Shown: positions 24,406-33,552, numbered from the stretch's first letter. The stretch: 64,000 nucleotides of DNA from Mucilaginibacter gotjawali (GCF_002355435.1 NZ_AP017313.1:1488001-1552000); one strand, 5' to 3'. A program made the numbers and translations. Notes: generated by a model not told the origin, from the letters alone.

Positions 24406-26016
24406 TTATGCTCCCACATTTATTAAATCAGCAAATACACCGGCTGCGGTTACTTCAGCGCCTGCACCGGGGCCTTTCACCACCAGCGGGCGTTCCCTGT
24501 ATCGGTCGGTAGTAAAAGATATAATGTTATCACTACCGGACAGGGTATAAAACGGGTGACTTTCGTCCACCATTTGCAGGGTGATCTCTGCTTTGCCTTC
24601 ATCCAGTTTGCCGATATAACGCAATACCTTATTCTCTGCAGCGGCTTTTGCCTTCAGGTTGCTGAAGAAAGCATCTTCTGCTTTAAGGGCAGCGTAAAAT
24701 TCTTCCACGCTTTGAGCCTCCAGGCATGCTTTTGGTAATACGCTTTCAATCTTCACATCCGCTTCCTCCATGGCATAGCCGGCATCACGGGCAAGAATCA
24801 GGATCTTGCGCATGAAATCCTTACCGCTCAGGTCGTCGCGCGGGTCAGGTTCGGTATAGCCTTTATCCTGCGCCTCTTTTACCACGTCATGGAAATTGGC
24901 ATCGCCCTTAAAGTTATTAAAGATAAAAGATATGGTGCCCGACAGGATCGCTTCTATCTTGGCCACCCTGTCGCCGCTGTTCATCAGGTCCTTTAAGGTG
25001 CGGATGATCGGCAGGCCTGCGCCTACGTTAGTTTCGTAAAAGAAATCAACGCCGTGGCTGTGCGCGGCATCATGGAAGGTTTTATATTGTTTATATGAAG
25101 CCGAATTACCAATCTTGTTGCAGGTAATCACCGAGATATTGGCTTTAAATACTTCTTCGTAATATTCTACAGGTTTTGGGCTGGCGGTATTGTCAATAAA
25201 CACACAGTTGGGCAGGTTCATGCTTTTCATTTTGGCAACAAACTCAGCCAGGTCGGCCGGGTGCATGGACGCCTCCAGTTCAGCCTGCCAGTTATCCAGT
25301 GAAACCCCATCGCTGTTAAACACCATTTTACGGGTATTGCTGATGCCGGCAATTTTAACCTGTATGCCATTATGTTCCTGCAAATAAGCACTGTGCGCAT
25401 TCAATTGCTTAAACAGGGTTTGGCCGATATTGCCGGTACCCAGGCAAAAGGCATGCAGGGTTTTGGTGAGCTGGGTAAAAAAGCCGTCGTGCACTGCATT
25501 CAGGGCTTTTGCCAGGTCGTTTGCGGAGATAATTACCGAGATATTGTATTCTGATGATCCCTGCGCAATCGCCCTAACATTGATACCGTTACGGCCAAGG
25601 GCATGGAACAATTTGCCGGATACCCCCGGGGTTTGCTTCATGTTTTCGCCAACGATGGCTATGATGGCCAGGTTTTGTTCAATAACCACATGCTCCAGCT
25701 TTTTGGCTACCAGTTCCAGTTCAAATTCCTGCTCTATTAAATGGCGTGCGCGTTCAGTATCGCCCGGCTGCACGGCGAAGGTAATGCTATGTTCGGAGGA
25801 GGATTGGGTGATGAGGATGACATTAATCTGCTCCCTCGCCAGTAAAGAAAATAACCTGCCGCTAAAGCCCGATTTACCCACCATGCCGCTGCCTTCCAAA
25901 TTCAGGATGCTGATATTGTTGATAGAGGAAATACCTTTTATAGGCAGGTTGGAAGGTTTGCAATCATGGCGGATAACGGTCCCTTCAAAGTCAACATCAA
26001 AAGTATTTTTGATCAC
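24406..26016 (-). CDS. thrA: Bifunctional ThrA, C-terminal part: ACT domains and homoserine dehydrogenase (split by frameshift)
   Basis: A 536-residue C-terminal part of aspartokinase I-homoserine dehydrogenase I. Two ACT-like regulatory domains occupy about residues 1-165 (ISILNLEGSGMVGKSGFSGR and LAIIAIVGENMKQTPGVSGK), then homoserine dehydrogenase from about 185 (HAFCLGTGNIGQTLFKQLN for NADP, CVFIDNTASPKPVEYY, YETNVGAGLPIIRTLKDL, DDLSGKDFMRKILILARDAG). Homoserine dehydrogenase reduces aspartate semialdehyde to homoserine. The upstream reading frame overlaps it by GTGA (26013-26016). Reading one extra A in the A6 run restores a single 815-residue ThrA, the normal size. GTG at 26016 could start it separately. 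Confidence 0.9.
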   Translation of the reverse strand: MIKNTFDVDFEGTVIRHDCKPSNLPIKGISSINNISILNLEGSGMVGKSGFSGRLFSLLAREQINVILITQSSSEHSITFAVQPGDTERARHLIEQEFELELVAKKLEHVVIEQNLAIIAIVGENMKQTPGVSGKLFHALGRNGINVRAIAQGSSEYNISVIISANDLAKALNAVHDGFFTQLTKTLHAFCLGTGNIGQTLFKQLNAHSAYLQEHNGIQVKIAGISNTRKMVFNSDGVSLDNWQAELEASMHPADLAEFVAKMKSMNLPNCVFIDNTASPKPVEYYEEVFKANISVITCNKIGNSASYKQYKTFHDAAHSHGVDFFYETNVGAGLPIIRTLKDLMNSGDRVAKIEAILSGTISFIFNNFKGDANFHDVVKEAQDKGYTEPDPRDDLSGKDFMRKILILARDAGYAMEEADVKIESVLPKACLEAQSVEEFYAALKAEDAFFSNLKAKAAAENKVLRYIGKLDEGKAEITLQMVDESHPFYTLSGSDNIISFTTDRYRERPLVVKGPGAGAEVTAAGVFADLINVGA

Positions 26017-26852
26017 GATTGGAATTTTTTCATAAAGGCCGGGATCATGGTAGGGGGGTAGATCACCTTGGCCCCGAAGTAGGAAAGTTCCATCGCTTCG
26101 GTGTAAGTCAGTTCCGGTAAGGAGAAAGCTTTGGTTACCATACGCGGATCAGCGGTCATCATGCCGTTCACGTCTGTCCAGATCTGGATCTCTTCCGCAT
26201 TTAACGCTGCGCCGAGTATGGCTGCGGTATAATCGCTGCCGCCACGGCCCAGGGTAGTGATTTGCCCGGCGTCGTTGGCAGATATGAACCCGGTAACAAA
26301 TATCAGTTTGCTGCTGTTCTCCTGGTAAAAGCCACGAACCAGCAGGTCGGTTAACTCCATATTTACTTTTGCCTGCCCGAAGGAGCTGTCGGTTTTGATG
26401 AACTCCGTAGCCTCAACGCTGATAGCGCCGGGGAAACGTTGTGCGGCGATCTTGCCGATCATAAAGGTGGAACAGCGCTCGCCGAAGCTGAGCACCATAT
26501 CGCGGGTTTTAGGGGTAAGCTCCCGTAAGGTGAGGATGCCCTGCAGCAGGTCTTCCAGCTGGTTAAATAATATTTTAAGACGGGTAAATGCCGGGTTTTG
26601 GTTTTGGATGTCGAGCAAGCTCTTTATTACGTCAAAATGGCGTTTTTCCAGTTCGGCTAATTGGGCCGTAAAATCTTTTCCTTCAGCAGCGCCTTCGGCC
26701 ATAGCTACCAGCAGGTTGGTTACTCCGCTCATGGCGGATAAAACCACTACCGGTTTTTGTTTATTTTTAATCTCACCCTCCAGGATATTTAACAGGGTTT
26801 GGATACTTTGCACTGAGCCTACGGAAGTACCGCCGAATTTTAAAATCTTCAT
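26013..26852 (-). CDS. thrA: Bifunctional ThrA, N-terminal part: aspartate kinase domain (split by frameshift)
   Basis: A 279-residue aspartate kinase domain starting at ATG 26852 (MKILKFGGTSVGSVQSIQTL). It shows VVVLSAMSGVTNLLVAMAEG, LSFGERCSTFMIGKIAAQ, VTGFISANDAGQITTLGRGG and SDYTAAILGAALNAEEIQIW with TDVNGMMTADPR, all standard for the kinase. It ends abruptly after YPPTMIPAFMKKFQS, where intact homologues continue into the ACT domains. The break is at six A (26025-26030 on the plus strand). Upstream lies a Thr/Ile leader peptide and terminator that would regulate it. Confidence 0.9.
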   Translation of the reverse strand: MKILKFGGTSVGSVQSIQTLLNILEGEIKNKQKPVVVLSAMSGVTNLLVAMAEGAAEGKDFTAQLAELEKRHFDVIKSLLDIQNQNPAFTRLKILFNQLEDLLQGILTLRELTPKTRDMVLSFGERCSTFMIGKIAAQRFPGAISVEATEFIKTDSSFGQAKVNMELTDLLVRGFYQENSSKLIFVTGFISANDAGQITTLGRGGSDYTAAILGAALNAEEIQIWTDVNGMMTADPRMVTKAFSLPELTYTEAMELSYFGAKVIYPPTMIPAFMKKFQS

Positions 26853-26871
26853 TATTACGTAAATATTAAAC

Positions 26872-26901
26872 AAAAACGCCTTCCTCTTTTGGAGGAAGGC
26901 G
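26872..26901 (-). terminator. Attenuator terminator upstream of thrA
   Basis: On the minus strand, CGCCTTCCTC and GAGGAAGGCG form a perfect 10-bp stem with a short A-rich loop (arms 26892-26901 and 26877-26886), followed by five T. It lies 20 nt before the thrA ATG and after a Thr/Ile-rich leader peptide. Its 5' arm CTTCCTCC (26891-26898) can alternatively pair with GGAGGAAG in the leader (26940-26947), giving an antiterminator. Confidence 0.85.
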
Positions 26902-26935
26902 CTCATTTGGTTTTTTATGTTTTTACACCATACGA

Positions 26936-27001
26936 CTATCTTCCTCCGTGTTTTACCCCGGTGGTTGTGATTGTTGTTATAATGGTGTTGTTACTGGTCA
27001 T
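26936..27001 (-). CDS. thrL: thr operon leader peptide (Thr/Ile-rich)
   Basis: A 21-codon open frame between the nitrilase gene and thrA. It contains TIITTITTTG and has seven threonine and three isoleucine codons in total. This resembles in composition the enterobacterial thrL peptide, which controls thrA by ribosome stalling when charged tRNA-Thr or tRNA-Ile is short. The last sense codons GGA GGA AGA and the stop TAG overlap the segment that can pair with the terminator's 5' arm. The run of Thr/Ile codons ends about 13 nt before that segment, the right distance for a stalled ribosome to leave it free. No -7 element is clear; TACCATTTG (about 27042) is a possible variant. Confidence 0.8.
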   Translation of the reverse strand: MTSNNTIITTITTTGVKHGGR

Positions 27002-27061
27002 ATTATCGGCTGTAAAGTAAGCGGAATATTTTTGATTATGCAAATGGTATTTTTTTATTTT

Positions 27062-27859
27062 TTAATACCCGCCATACAATTCCGGTTTAAACCTCCTGGC
27101 CAGGAGCCCCGTCGCCAGTTCTGGATTTATCTCCTCAACAAAAACACCCGGCTCACCATAAGGCTGATAAGCGATGCATGTTCCGTCCGGGCCTATCAGG
27201 GAACTTGCTGATTCAGGGTAACGCATCCCATAGTTGGAGCTGGCAAAATAGATGGTGTTTTCCAAAGCCCGCATCATCATTGCTTTTTCATAGTAGGGGT
27301 TGTTTTTGTTGCCCCATTCAGTCAGTTCTTCATCAACATTGCTATCGCTTCCCGAACAATGCGGGTGAAATACGATTTTGGCGTCGTTCCGGGCCGCCCA
27401 TCTTACCGATTCGGGGTACCTGAACCCTTCGTGGCAAATGGTAATGCCGAATTTTACGCCATCTATTTCAAAAATGCTGCGTTCTGTACCGGGTACCCAT
27501 ATCTTGTCTTCAGAAGGGTCCAGTTGGTTTTTGGTTTGATAGCCCAGTATTTCACCCGATTTGGAGATTACATGCGCTAAGTTGAACTTGCCCTTTGATG
27601 AGTGCCAATCCATGGGCAATATAATGGCGATATTATTTTCAGATGCTATTCTGCCGGCTTTATCCAATGCTGCCTGCATATTTTCGGGCGAAGCAACTTC
27701 AATGTCAAATTCTTCTAACGGATAACCGGGAATATATGATTCAGGGAAACAAATGATATCCGCCTGCTGTGCAGCTGCTTTTTTTACCAGTTGCTCCAAA
27801 TTGGTTAATCCATCTTCAATGGACTTTGGAAATGGGGGCGATGCTACTGCTACTTTCAT
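27062..27859 (-). CDS. Carbon-nitrogen hydrolase (nitrilase superfamily)
   Basis: A 265-residue amidase/nitrilase-fold enzyme. The Glu-Lys-Cys triad can be seen: Glu in IICFPESYIPGYP near residue 40, Lys in YQTKNQLDPSED near residue 110 and Cys in FGITICHEGFRYPES near residue 144. The length fits omega-amidase- or carbamoylputrescine-type members, but the substrate cannot be named. It is transcribed leftward toward the thr leader, whose promoter must lie in the 60 bp after its stop or within its 3' end. Confidence 0.85.
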   Translation of the reverse strand: MKVAVASPPFPKSIEDGLTNLEQLVKKAAAQQADIICFPESYIPGYPLEEFDIEVASPENMQAALDKAGRIASENNIAIILPMDWHSSKGKFNLAHVISKSGEILGYQTKNQLDPSEDKIWVPGTERSIFEIDGVKFGITICHEGFRYPESVRWAARNDAKIVFHPHCSGSDSNVDEELTEWGNKNNPYYEKAMMMRALENTIYFASSNYGMRYPESASSLIGPDGTCIAYQPYGEPGVFVEEINPELATGLLARRFKPELYGGY

Positions 27860-27884
27860 AGTGTTGGCTTGACGGGGCGGTCTG

Positions 27885-28373
27885 TCAGAGTTTTTTTACT
27901 TCACCTGTTAAATCATCCACTGTTGGCGCCTTTTCCCACGATTTTACCAGTTTTTTATTTTTATCGTAAAGGGCAGTAAACGGTGTGGTGTGCACATCGT
28001 AAAAACGTTGTACCACCATCGAGTAACCTTCAGTGCCGACAGTAAAATTCGGATATTTTTTCAGGTCAAAATCCCTCACAAAATTACGGATGGCCTGGAT
28101 CTGCTGCACAAAAGTGATCATGATGACCTGCGTGTTTTTAAAGTCCTTCATTTTGGGCTTCAATTCGTACATCAAATGCTGGCAATGGCTGCAATCCGGC
28201 GAAAAATAGATGATCAATACCGGCTTATCCTTTTTTAAATTGGTGGGCGTTACATATACGCTGTCGGTAGTTAATATATGGTAAGATGGAATGTTGGTTG
28301 GGATAGCTTTGTTTTGCGCTGAGCTGCAACCCGCAGCTATGATCATTCCAAAAAATAAAAGTAATTTTTTCAT
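27885..28373 (-). CDS. Thioredoxin-like lipoprotein (TlpA/AhpC-TSA type)
   Basis: A 162-residue lipoprotein from ATG 28373. The signal ends at the lipobox-like AAGCSSAQ, so Cys19 or so would be lipidated. The redox domain follows with LIIYFSPDCSHCQHLMYELK (CxxC near residue 70) and a cis-Pro region VHTTPFTALYDKNKKLV. It probably works in periplasmic thiol redox or as a thiol-disulfide reductase. It stops 26 bp before the nitrilase gene, so the two may be cotranscribed. Confidence 0.8.
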   Translation of the reverse strand: MKKLLLFFGMIIAAGCSSAQNKAIPTNIPSYHILTTDSVYVTPTNLKKDKPVLIIYFSPDCSHCQHLMYELKPKMKDFKNTQVIMITFVQQIQAIRNFVRDFDLKKYPNFTVGTEGYSMVVQRFYDVHTTPFTALYDKNKKLVKSWEKAPTVDDLTGEVKKL

Positions 28374-28416
28374 AAAATTCATTTGCAGGTCATTGTGCCA
28401 CATAGTTACGATTTTT

Positions 28417-29433
28417 TTACGCTTCGAGCAATTCTAATTGCCAGGCTATATGTTCTTCAGTTATGGGATATAACGCATTTTGACGGATGGTATGGTGCAC
28501 CGCGTCAAATAAACCATTGTAGTGTCCTTTTGGTGCTTTTAGCCATTCAACGTTTGGTTTATTATTTAAATCCATCAGCACCAGCTTTCCTTCGCTGCCT
28601 TCCGGCTCAATGCCGTAGGCAGGGTCGGTTGGCAGCATCCCGCCATCCAGTTGGGCTTCCTGTACATCGCACCTGTCTTTTACAAAGCTACCCAATGTGC
28701 CGTGCACGGCAAAGCCGGGCAATACTTCGGCGATCAGCAGTCCCGCGGTGATAAATACATTCAGTTGGTTGGGATAGGTAAAATGATAGGTAAAATAATC
28801 GGGTACTTCCGAGCCTTCCCGGTATATGCCTGTCGTTTTAGTGAAACTTAGCGGCTTGCCAAACAGGCAGATCACGTTATCGATCAGGTGCGGCCCAAGG
28901 TCGTAAACCAGCCCCGCGCCTGGTGTAGAGGCCGTTTCTTTAAATATTTTAGGGCTAAGGGCGCGTTTGTACCGGTCCATCCTGAAATAAACCTCTATCA
29001 GCTGGCCAAGCCGCCCGCTTTCAATCACCTCTTTTGCCTGTAAAAATCCACTGTCCCACCTGCGGTTCTGGTAAACCAATAAATGCAGGTTCAGCTTTTT
29101 AGCCAGGTCGAACATGGTTTTTACATCGGCGCCATTTGTAGCAGCCGGTTTTTCGAGCAATACATGTTTGCCGGCATTCAGGGCTTTTATGGTGAGCTCA
29201 AAATGGGTATTGCCCGGCGTATTCACAATCACCAGCTCAATTTCCTCATCGGCCAGCAATTCATCAACGGAATTATAGCTGATCACGTCCGGGTACCTTA
29301 AGCCGGCTTTTTTCTCGTGCCGCTCCACCACCGCTTTAAATTTAAAGCCGGGGTTAGTGGTTAAAAATGGCGCCTGGAATATTCTGCCCGACATTCCGTA
29401 GGCCATCAGGCCGGTAACAATTGGTGTTGACAT
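28417..29433 (-). CDS. Gfo/Idh/MocA-family oxidoreductase
   Basis: A 338-residue NAD(P)-dependent sugar or cyclitol dehydrogenase-like protein. The N-terminal Rossmann fold begins with VTGLMAYGMSGRIFQAPFL, followed by VIVNTPGNTHFELTIKALNA and the conserved HVLLEKPAATN near residue 95, where the Lys-Pro is diagnostic. The C-terminal domain carries GAGLVYDLGPHLIDNVICLF with the typical catalytic His region near residue 180. It lies 43 bp upstream of the thioredoxin-like gene in the same direction. Substrate unknown. Confidence 0.88.
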   Translation of the reverse strand: MSTPIVTGLMAYGMSGRIFQAPFLTTNPGFKFKAVVERHEKKAGLRYPDVISYNSVDELLADEEIELVIVNTPGNTHFELTIKALNAGKHVLLEKPAATNGADVKTMFDLAKKLNLHLLVYQNRRWDSGFLQAKEVIESGRLGQLIEVYFRMDRYKRALSPKIFKETASTPGAGLVYDLGPHLIDNVICLFGKPLSFTKTTGIYREGSEVPDYFTYHFTYPNQLNVFITAGLLIAEVLPGFAVHGTLGSFVKDRCDVQEAQLDGGMLPTDPAYGIEPEGSEGKLVLMDLNNKPNVEWLKAPKGHYNGLFDAVHHTIRQNALYPITEEHIAWQLELLEA

Positions 29434-29521
29434 CGTTTATTTTTATTGCGGCGTAAATATGCACATTGCCCTTTAATAATTTACACTTATGCTTATTTTC
29501 TAATTCCAGGTACCGGCGCGC

Positions 29522-31948
29522 TTAATCGCCTATCGGGCTTCCGTCAGGCATAATTAACACAGGTGCCGGTTTAAATTGGTCAGGGTTTTTATTAAAGGCT
29601 TCAATTTGCGACAGGCCAAATAATAGGCTTGCCTTCTCTTCGCCCGGGGCAATGTTTAGCCTTACCTGCATCCATTTTTTCAGGCCGTCTATCTCCATTA
29701 ATGCAATTCCCCGCACGCTTTCGGCTGCCTGCGGGTCCGCAGTAAGGGTAAGCAACTGTTTCAATACCAGCCCGTTTACCAGCCTTTGCAGTTCACCTTT
29801 GTAGCCCGCCTGCTGCGGCGCTTTCCATGTTTGGGCAACCAGTTTGTCAATAACGGGTATCAGGCCAGGTTGCGTATTGTCTCTTGATTTATATTCAACC
29901 AGGCGTTCGGCCCGCTGGGGGTTAAGCATAAATTCAATGGTGGTGCCCGCCGCCGATTCAGCCGCCGCCATAGGGTCGAAGGTAAGCCCTGTACGCGATT
30001 TGAATAATTCACGTGTACGCGGATAACCATCTGGCCTTGGCGGAATTTTTTCAATAAGCTTTTCAGGCAAGGCCAAAGCATCAGGACTCAGGGTCGACAT
30101 CAACGCCCCAAAGGCCTTCCATTGCTCAGCAGGCGCAATCAGTTTGGTTACTGTTTGTCCGTCATTTTTAATAGCATAGGTGTAATACAAACCTCCCAGC
30201 ATTTTTGACGCGGCTTCCACCTGGTAGCGGTGCAAAAGATATACCGGTACCAAAACTTCTTCCAGCATAGCCATTGGCGCGCCGGGCCTTATCGCCTTTT
30301 CCGAGAAATTATCCAGCAAATGTTTGCGGATCAGCATTAGCCTGTTCAGCTCATCGGCGGCATTAACGCCGTTATCCCACAGGTGAGCTTGTGGGTGTGC
30401 ACCATCGGCCGGGCGGGCGTCTTCATCGGTAATGTACAAATAACCTTGTTTCAGTGTTTCGCTGATGATGTCTTTCAACGCTTTATCCTCGTTCGTTCCA
30501 GGCGCAAAATCCTGGTATCCGTACAGGATAACACGCTTATCCCAGCCGCCAATCCCCGTGGCATATGCTTTTGAAAGGTCGACGGTTCCGTCAGCTTTTA
30601 AACTGAATAATGGTGATGGATAGTCCATAACCGACGACCTGTTATTTACGCTTGCCGCAAAATTGTGCTGCAGACCCAGGGTGTGGCCAACCTCATGTGC
30701 GGCAAGCTGGCGCAGGCGTGCAAATACGATATGCATTAAGGTAGTGTCAATCGGTTTTCCGTCTTCATAGGGTTGTAATAAACCTTCCGCAATTAAAAAG
30801 TCCTGCCTGTCGCGTAGCGAACCCAATGATACCTGGCCTTTAATGATCTCGCCGGTGCGGGGATCCGTTATGGATTCGCCGTATGACCATCCCCGTGTGG
30901 AGCGGTGGATCCATTGGATAATATTATACCGGATATCCATCGGGTCAACGGTATCCGGTAAAATTTCTACGCGAAAAGCGTTTTTATACCCTGCGGCTTC
31001 AAAAGCCTGGTTCCACCATGAGGCTCCCTGCCTTAGCGCATCTTTCACCAATGGCGGTGCTCCCGGGTCAATATAATATACAATGGGTTTTTTGGGCTCA
31101 CTCATTTCGGCCGCCGGGTCTTTTTTTTCCAGCCGGTGGCGGGTAGCCAGGTGTTTTACGATAGGTTCATCAATCGGTGTTGCAAAATCCATGTAGCTTA
31201 CATCATAAAGCCCGGAACGAGGGTCGAACCTGCGCGGTTTGTAATTGCTGTCAGGCAGCTGTATAAATGAATGGTGCATCCTTACCGTTATAGCGTCCGC
31301 GTCGGGGGTAACCGACCGGATCTCCCTGGCATTGGGTTTGGCTTTCCCGGTGAGCGTGATGATGGCTTCAAATTCCGAATTCAGCGGGAAGTTTTTTGTA
31401 TCCGGCAGGTAGATAGCCGACCTTGAGTCCTCAACTTTATAATCTCCCTGATCGGCGCCGGCCAGTTTATCCGCAAGGTGATGCCCATCTCTCAACAAAA
31501 ATGGGGTAAAATTAACCAAAACTTTGTCGTTTTCTTCAGCTTCTATTTTAAATCCCCATAAAACTGATTGCGCAAACGCTTCCTCAACTGATTTTCGTTC
31601 GTTTGTATTTTGGCTTATTGCCCTATAGTCGTAATTGGGCTGGATCAGGAGCACCTTATGCCCGCTTTTTATAAATTTAACAACCCGGTTTCCACCAATC
31701 TGGCCGCGGTCTAAACCCAGGTCATTTGAGCCGACACCGGCCGGTAAAGAGTTTATATATAAAAATTCCGTGTTAAATTTATCTACCTCTAATAAGATCC
31801 TGCCATTTTTTTCGTCCCAGTAAAAATTAAAATACCCCCTGTAGGGTTTAAGATTTTGCGTTGCCGAGTCTATTTTGCCCGGTTTTTGCCCTTTGACATA
31901 TAAAATAGTGCTAAAAATGAACAATAGGACCAGTGGTATTTTTTTCAC
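29522..31948 (-). CDS. Zinc-dependent metalloprotease (DUF5117/DUF5118 type)
   Basis: An about 808-residue exported protein from GTG 31948, which gives a short signal (VKKIPLVLLFIFSTILYVKG); a longer frame starts at TTG 32002. After an N-terminal domain of the DUF5118 type comes a large DUF5117-type domain, then the zinc site LAAHEVGHTLGLQHNFAASV near residue 438, an M10/metzincin-like HExxHxxxxxH. The rest is a C-terminal helical region. This family is widespread in Bacteroidota and probably acts in the periplasm or at the outer surface. Substrate unknown. It stands alone. Confidence 0.85.
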   Translation of the reverse strand: MKKIPLVLLFIFSTILYVKGQKPGKIDSATQNLKPYRGYFNFYWDEKNGRILLEVDKFNTEFLYINSLPAGVGSNDLGLDRGQIGGNRVVKFIKSGHKVLLIQPNYDYRAISQNTNERKSVEEAFAQSVLWGFKIEAEENDKVLVNFTPFLLRDGHHLADKLAGADQGDYKVEDSRSAIYLPDTKNFPLNSEFEAIITLTGKAKPNAREIRSVTPDADAITVRMHHSFIQLPDSNYKPRRFDPRSGLYDVSYMDFATPIDEPIVKHLATRHRLEKKDPAAEMSEPKKPIVYYIDPGAPPLVKDALRQGASWWNQAFEAAGYKNAFRVEILPDTVDPMDIRYNIIQWIHRSTRGWSYGESITDPRTGEIIKGQVSLGSLRDRQDFLIAEGLLQPYEDGKPIDTTLMHIVFARLRQLAAHEVGHTLGLQHNFAASVNNRSSVMDYPSPLFSLKADGTVDLSKAYATGIGGWDKRVILYGYQDFAPGTNEDKALKDIISETLKQGYLYITDEDARPADGAHPQAHLWDNGVNAADELNRLMLIRKHLLDNFSEKAIRPGAPMAMLEEVLVPVYLLHRYQVEAASKMLGGLYYTYAIKNDGQTVTKLIAPAEQWKAFGALMSTLSPDALALPEKLIEKIPPRPDGYPRTRELFKSRTGLTFDPMAAAESAAGTTIEFMLNPQRAERLVEYKSRDNTQPGLIPVIDKLVAQTWKAPQQAGYKGELQRLVNGLVLKQLLTLTADPQAAESVRGIALMEIDGLKKWMQVRLNIAPGEEKASLLFGLSQIEAFNKNPDQFKPAPVLIMPDGSPIGD

Positions 31949-32131
31949 GATTAAGGTTTTGAAATAAGAAACTAAAATATTACTTTTATTTATATTAACC
32001 AATATTTAATAGGATGGTAACAAATCCACAAACCCGCCTCCAGTTAAAATGCCCCTGGAAGATTTTAATTATTTTTAAAAAGATTTAAACTTTTTAATTT
32101 CCCGTTGCGTATAAAGCAACATAAATACTGT

Positions 32132-32554
32132 ATGATGAACTATAATAGCAGACCCGTTAGCGTGTTACTGGTTGATGATGACGAAATAAACAACTTCATC
32201 TCCATTAAATTAATAAAAAAGGCTTTATTAAACACTGAGATAATGGCTTGCCTTAACGGTAAATTCGCTATTGATCAGTTGGTTGAGATCCAGCGGAATG
32301 ATCCGGCTAAATTGCCCGATTATATCCTGCTGGATATAAACATGCCCATTATGAACGGGTGGGAGTTTTTGGACGAATATAAACGGCTGAATATCGATCC
32401 GCTGGGTAAAACCAAAATATTTATCATTTCATCTTCTGTATTCAGCAACGATATCAACAAAGCAAGGTCATACCCGCTGGTAAAGGATTTTATCTCAAAA
32501 CCGCTTAATGTTGATAAAATAGTTGAACTTTTTAAAGTTGAGGACCCGGCTTAA
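32132..32554 (+). CDS. Single-domain response regulator (CheY-like)
   Basis: A 140-residue receiver domain with no output domain. The acidic pocket is VLLVDDDEINNFI near residue 10, the phospho-acceptor Asp is in YILLDINMPIMNGWEF near residue 64, and the signalling Ser and Lys are in IFIISSSVF and DFISKPLN. The start is placed at ATG 32132. An earlier in-frame start at 32105 gives a poorly fitting extension. No histidine kinase is adjacent. It converges with the MBL hydrolase gene and shares 4 bp with it. Confidence 0.88.
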   Translation: MMNYNSRPVSVLLVDDDEINNFISIKLIKKALLNTEIMACLNGKFAIDQLVEIQRNDPAKLPDYILLDINMPIMNGWEFLDEYKRLNIDPLGKTKIFIISSSVFSNDINKARSYPLVKDFISKPLNVDKIVELFKVEDPA

Positions 32555-33321
32555 GCAGGATCAACCTTAAAATGATCATCAAAATAGCTTACTTTTCCAA
32601 CCGGCAACGATTTGGCGTGATAAAACAGGCAGGTCCAGCCTTCTTCAGCGGCAATTTTTCCGTATTCTTCGCGTAATTGCATTGCCTTGCGGCCATCGTA
32701 GTCATATTTTGCAATAAATTTCCTGATCAGCTGCTCCGGTTCTGGTAGTTCATCGCCCCCAAAAAAGCATTTCTCGCCTTCGCTCTCCAGCCAGAAAACC
32801 TGGTGAAAAGGGGAGTGCCCGCCAGATAATTCATACCGGATGCCCGGCTGCAACATACCCGTACCTTCAACAAATTCAAGTTCAACCTTACCATTCAGCG
32901 CTTCAAAAATTTCTTTATGGTAGGATGATGATTTACCAGCCATAGCTGTTTCCCATTCCTGTTTTTGTATGACATGCCTGGCCTTCGGAAAACTGGGCTG
33001 CAGTTTGCCATTACGCTCAACCACAAGCCCGCCAGAGTGATCATAATGCAGGTGCGTCATCAGCACCAGCGTAACCTCATCAGGGTTATATCCCGCGTTC
33101 ATAATATGCTGGTGGATGTTTAATTCATCCCGGGTATCTTTATAACCAAGGCCGGTATCCAATACAATCAGTTCATCCGCTGTTTCAACCAGGAAAGGGT
33201 TTACATGGATAAAAAGAGAGGCTGGCCGGTCGCGGTAATTATCAATTTCGGGGTTAAAAGGGATAAACTTTTTGGTAGCATCTACTGAATAAGAGCCTTC
33301 GCATAGCGCATGTATTTTCAT
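32551..33321 (-). CDS. MBL-fold metallo-hydrolase
   Basis: A 256-residue metallo-beta-lactamase-fold hydrolase. The dinuclear site motif is LVLMTHLHYDHSGGL (HxHxDH) near residue 90, with GGHSPFHQVFWL near residue 168 and an Asp in FFGGDELPEPEQ as further ligands. The pattern is close to AHL-lactonase-type or general MBL hydrolases, and the substrate is not predictable. The last 4 bp overlap the convergent response regulator gene. Confidence 0.85.
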   Translation of the reverse strand: MKIHALCEGSYSVDATKKFIPFNPEIDNYRDRPASLFIHVNPFLVETADELIVLDTGLGYKDTRDELNIHQHIMNAGYNPDEVTLVLMTHLHYDHSGGLVVERNGKLQPSFPKARHVIQKQEWETAMAGKSSSYHKEIFEALNGKVELEFVEGTGMLQPGIRYELSGGHSPFHQVFWLESEGEKCFFGGDELPEPEQLIRKFIAKYDYDGRKAMQLREEYGKIAAEEGWTCLFYHAKSLPVGKVSYFDDHFKVDPA

Positions 33322-33552
33322 TGATATTTGTATCCTTAAATAAAATAATGGTTGATTTTGAATGTCGAATATCGAACTCCGGATGTAGAATGTCGAAATG
33401 GAAAGAAATTTAGATCACTTCAAAAATCGTTATTCAACATTCGGTGTTCGATATTGTAATGCAGTTCTTCATCATTTTGCGAAAAACCACTCACTGTTCA
33501 CCACTCACTATTCACTAATTTTCCTCTATATTTACTGTTTTTTAGCAAAGAT

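Noticed and set aside
26948-27211. 87-residue plus-strand frame between thrA and the nitrilase gene
   Set aside because: It is the antisense of the Thr leader region and the nitrilase 3' end; the minus-strand leader explains the region better.
33360-33460. Possible tRNA or small RNA in the recJ upstream gap
   Set aside because: The CGAATATCGAAC and GTTCGATATTG words form a phrase pair; no cloverleaf or T-arm consensus was found.
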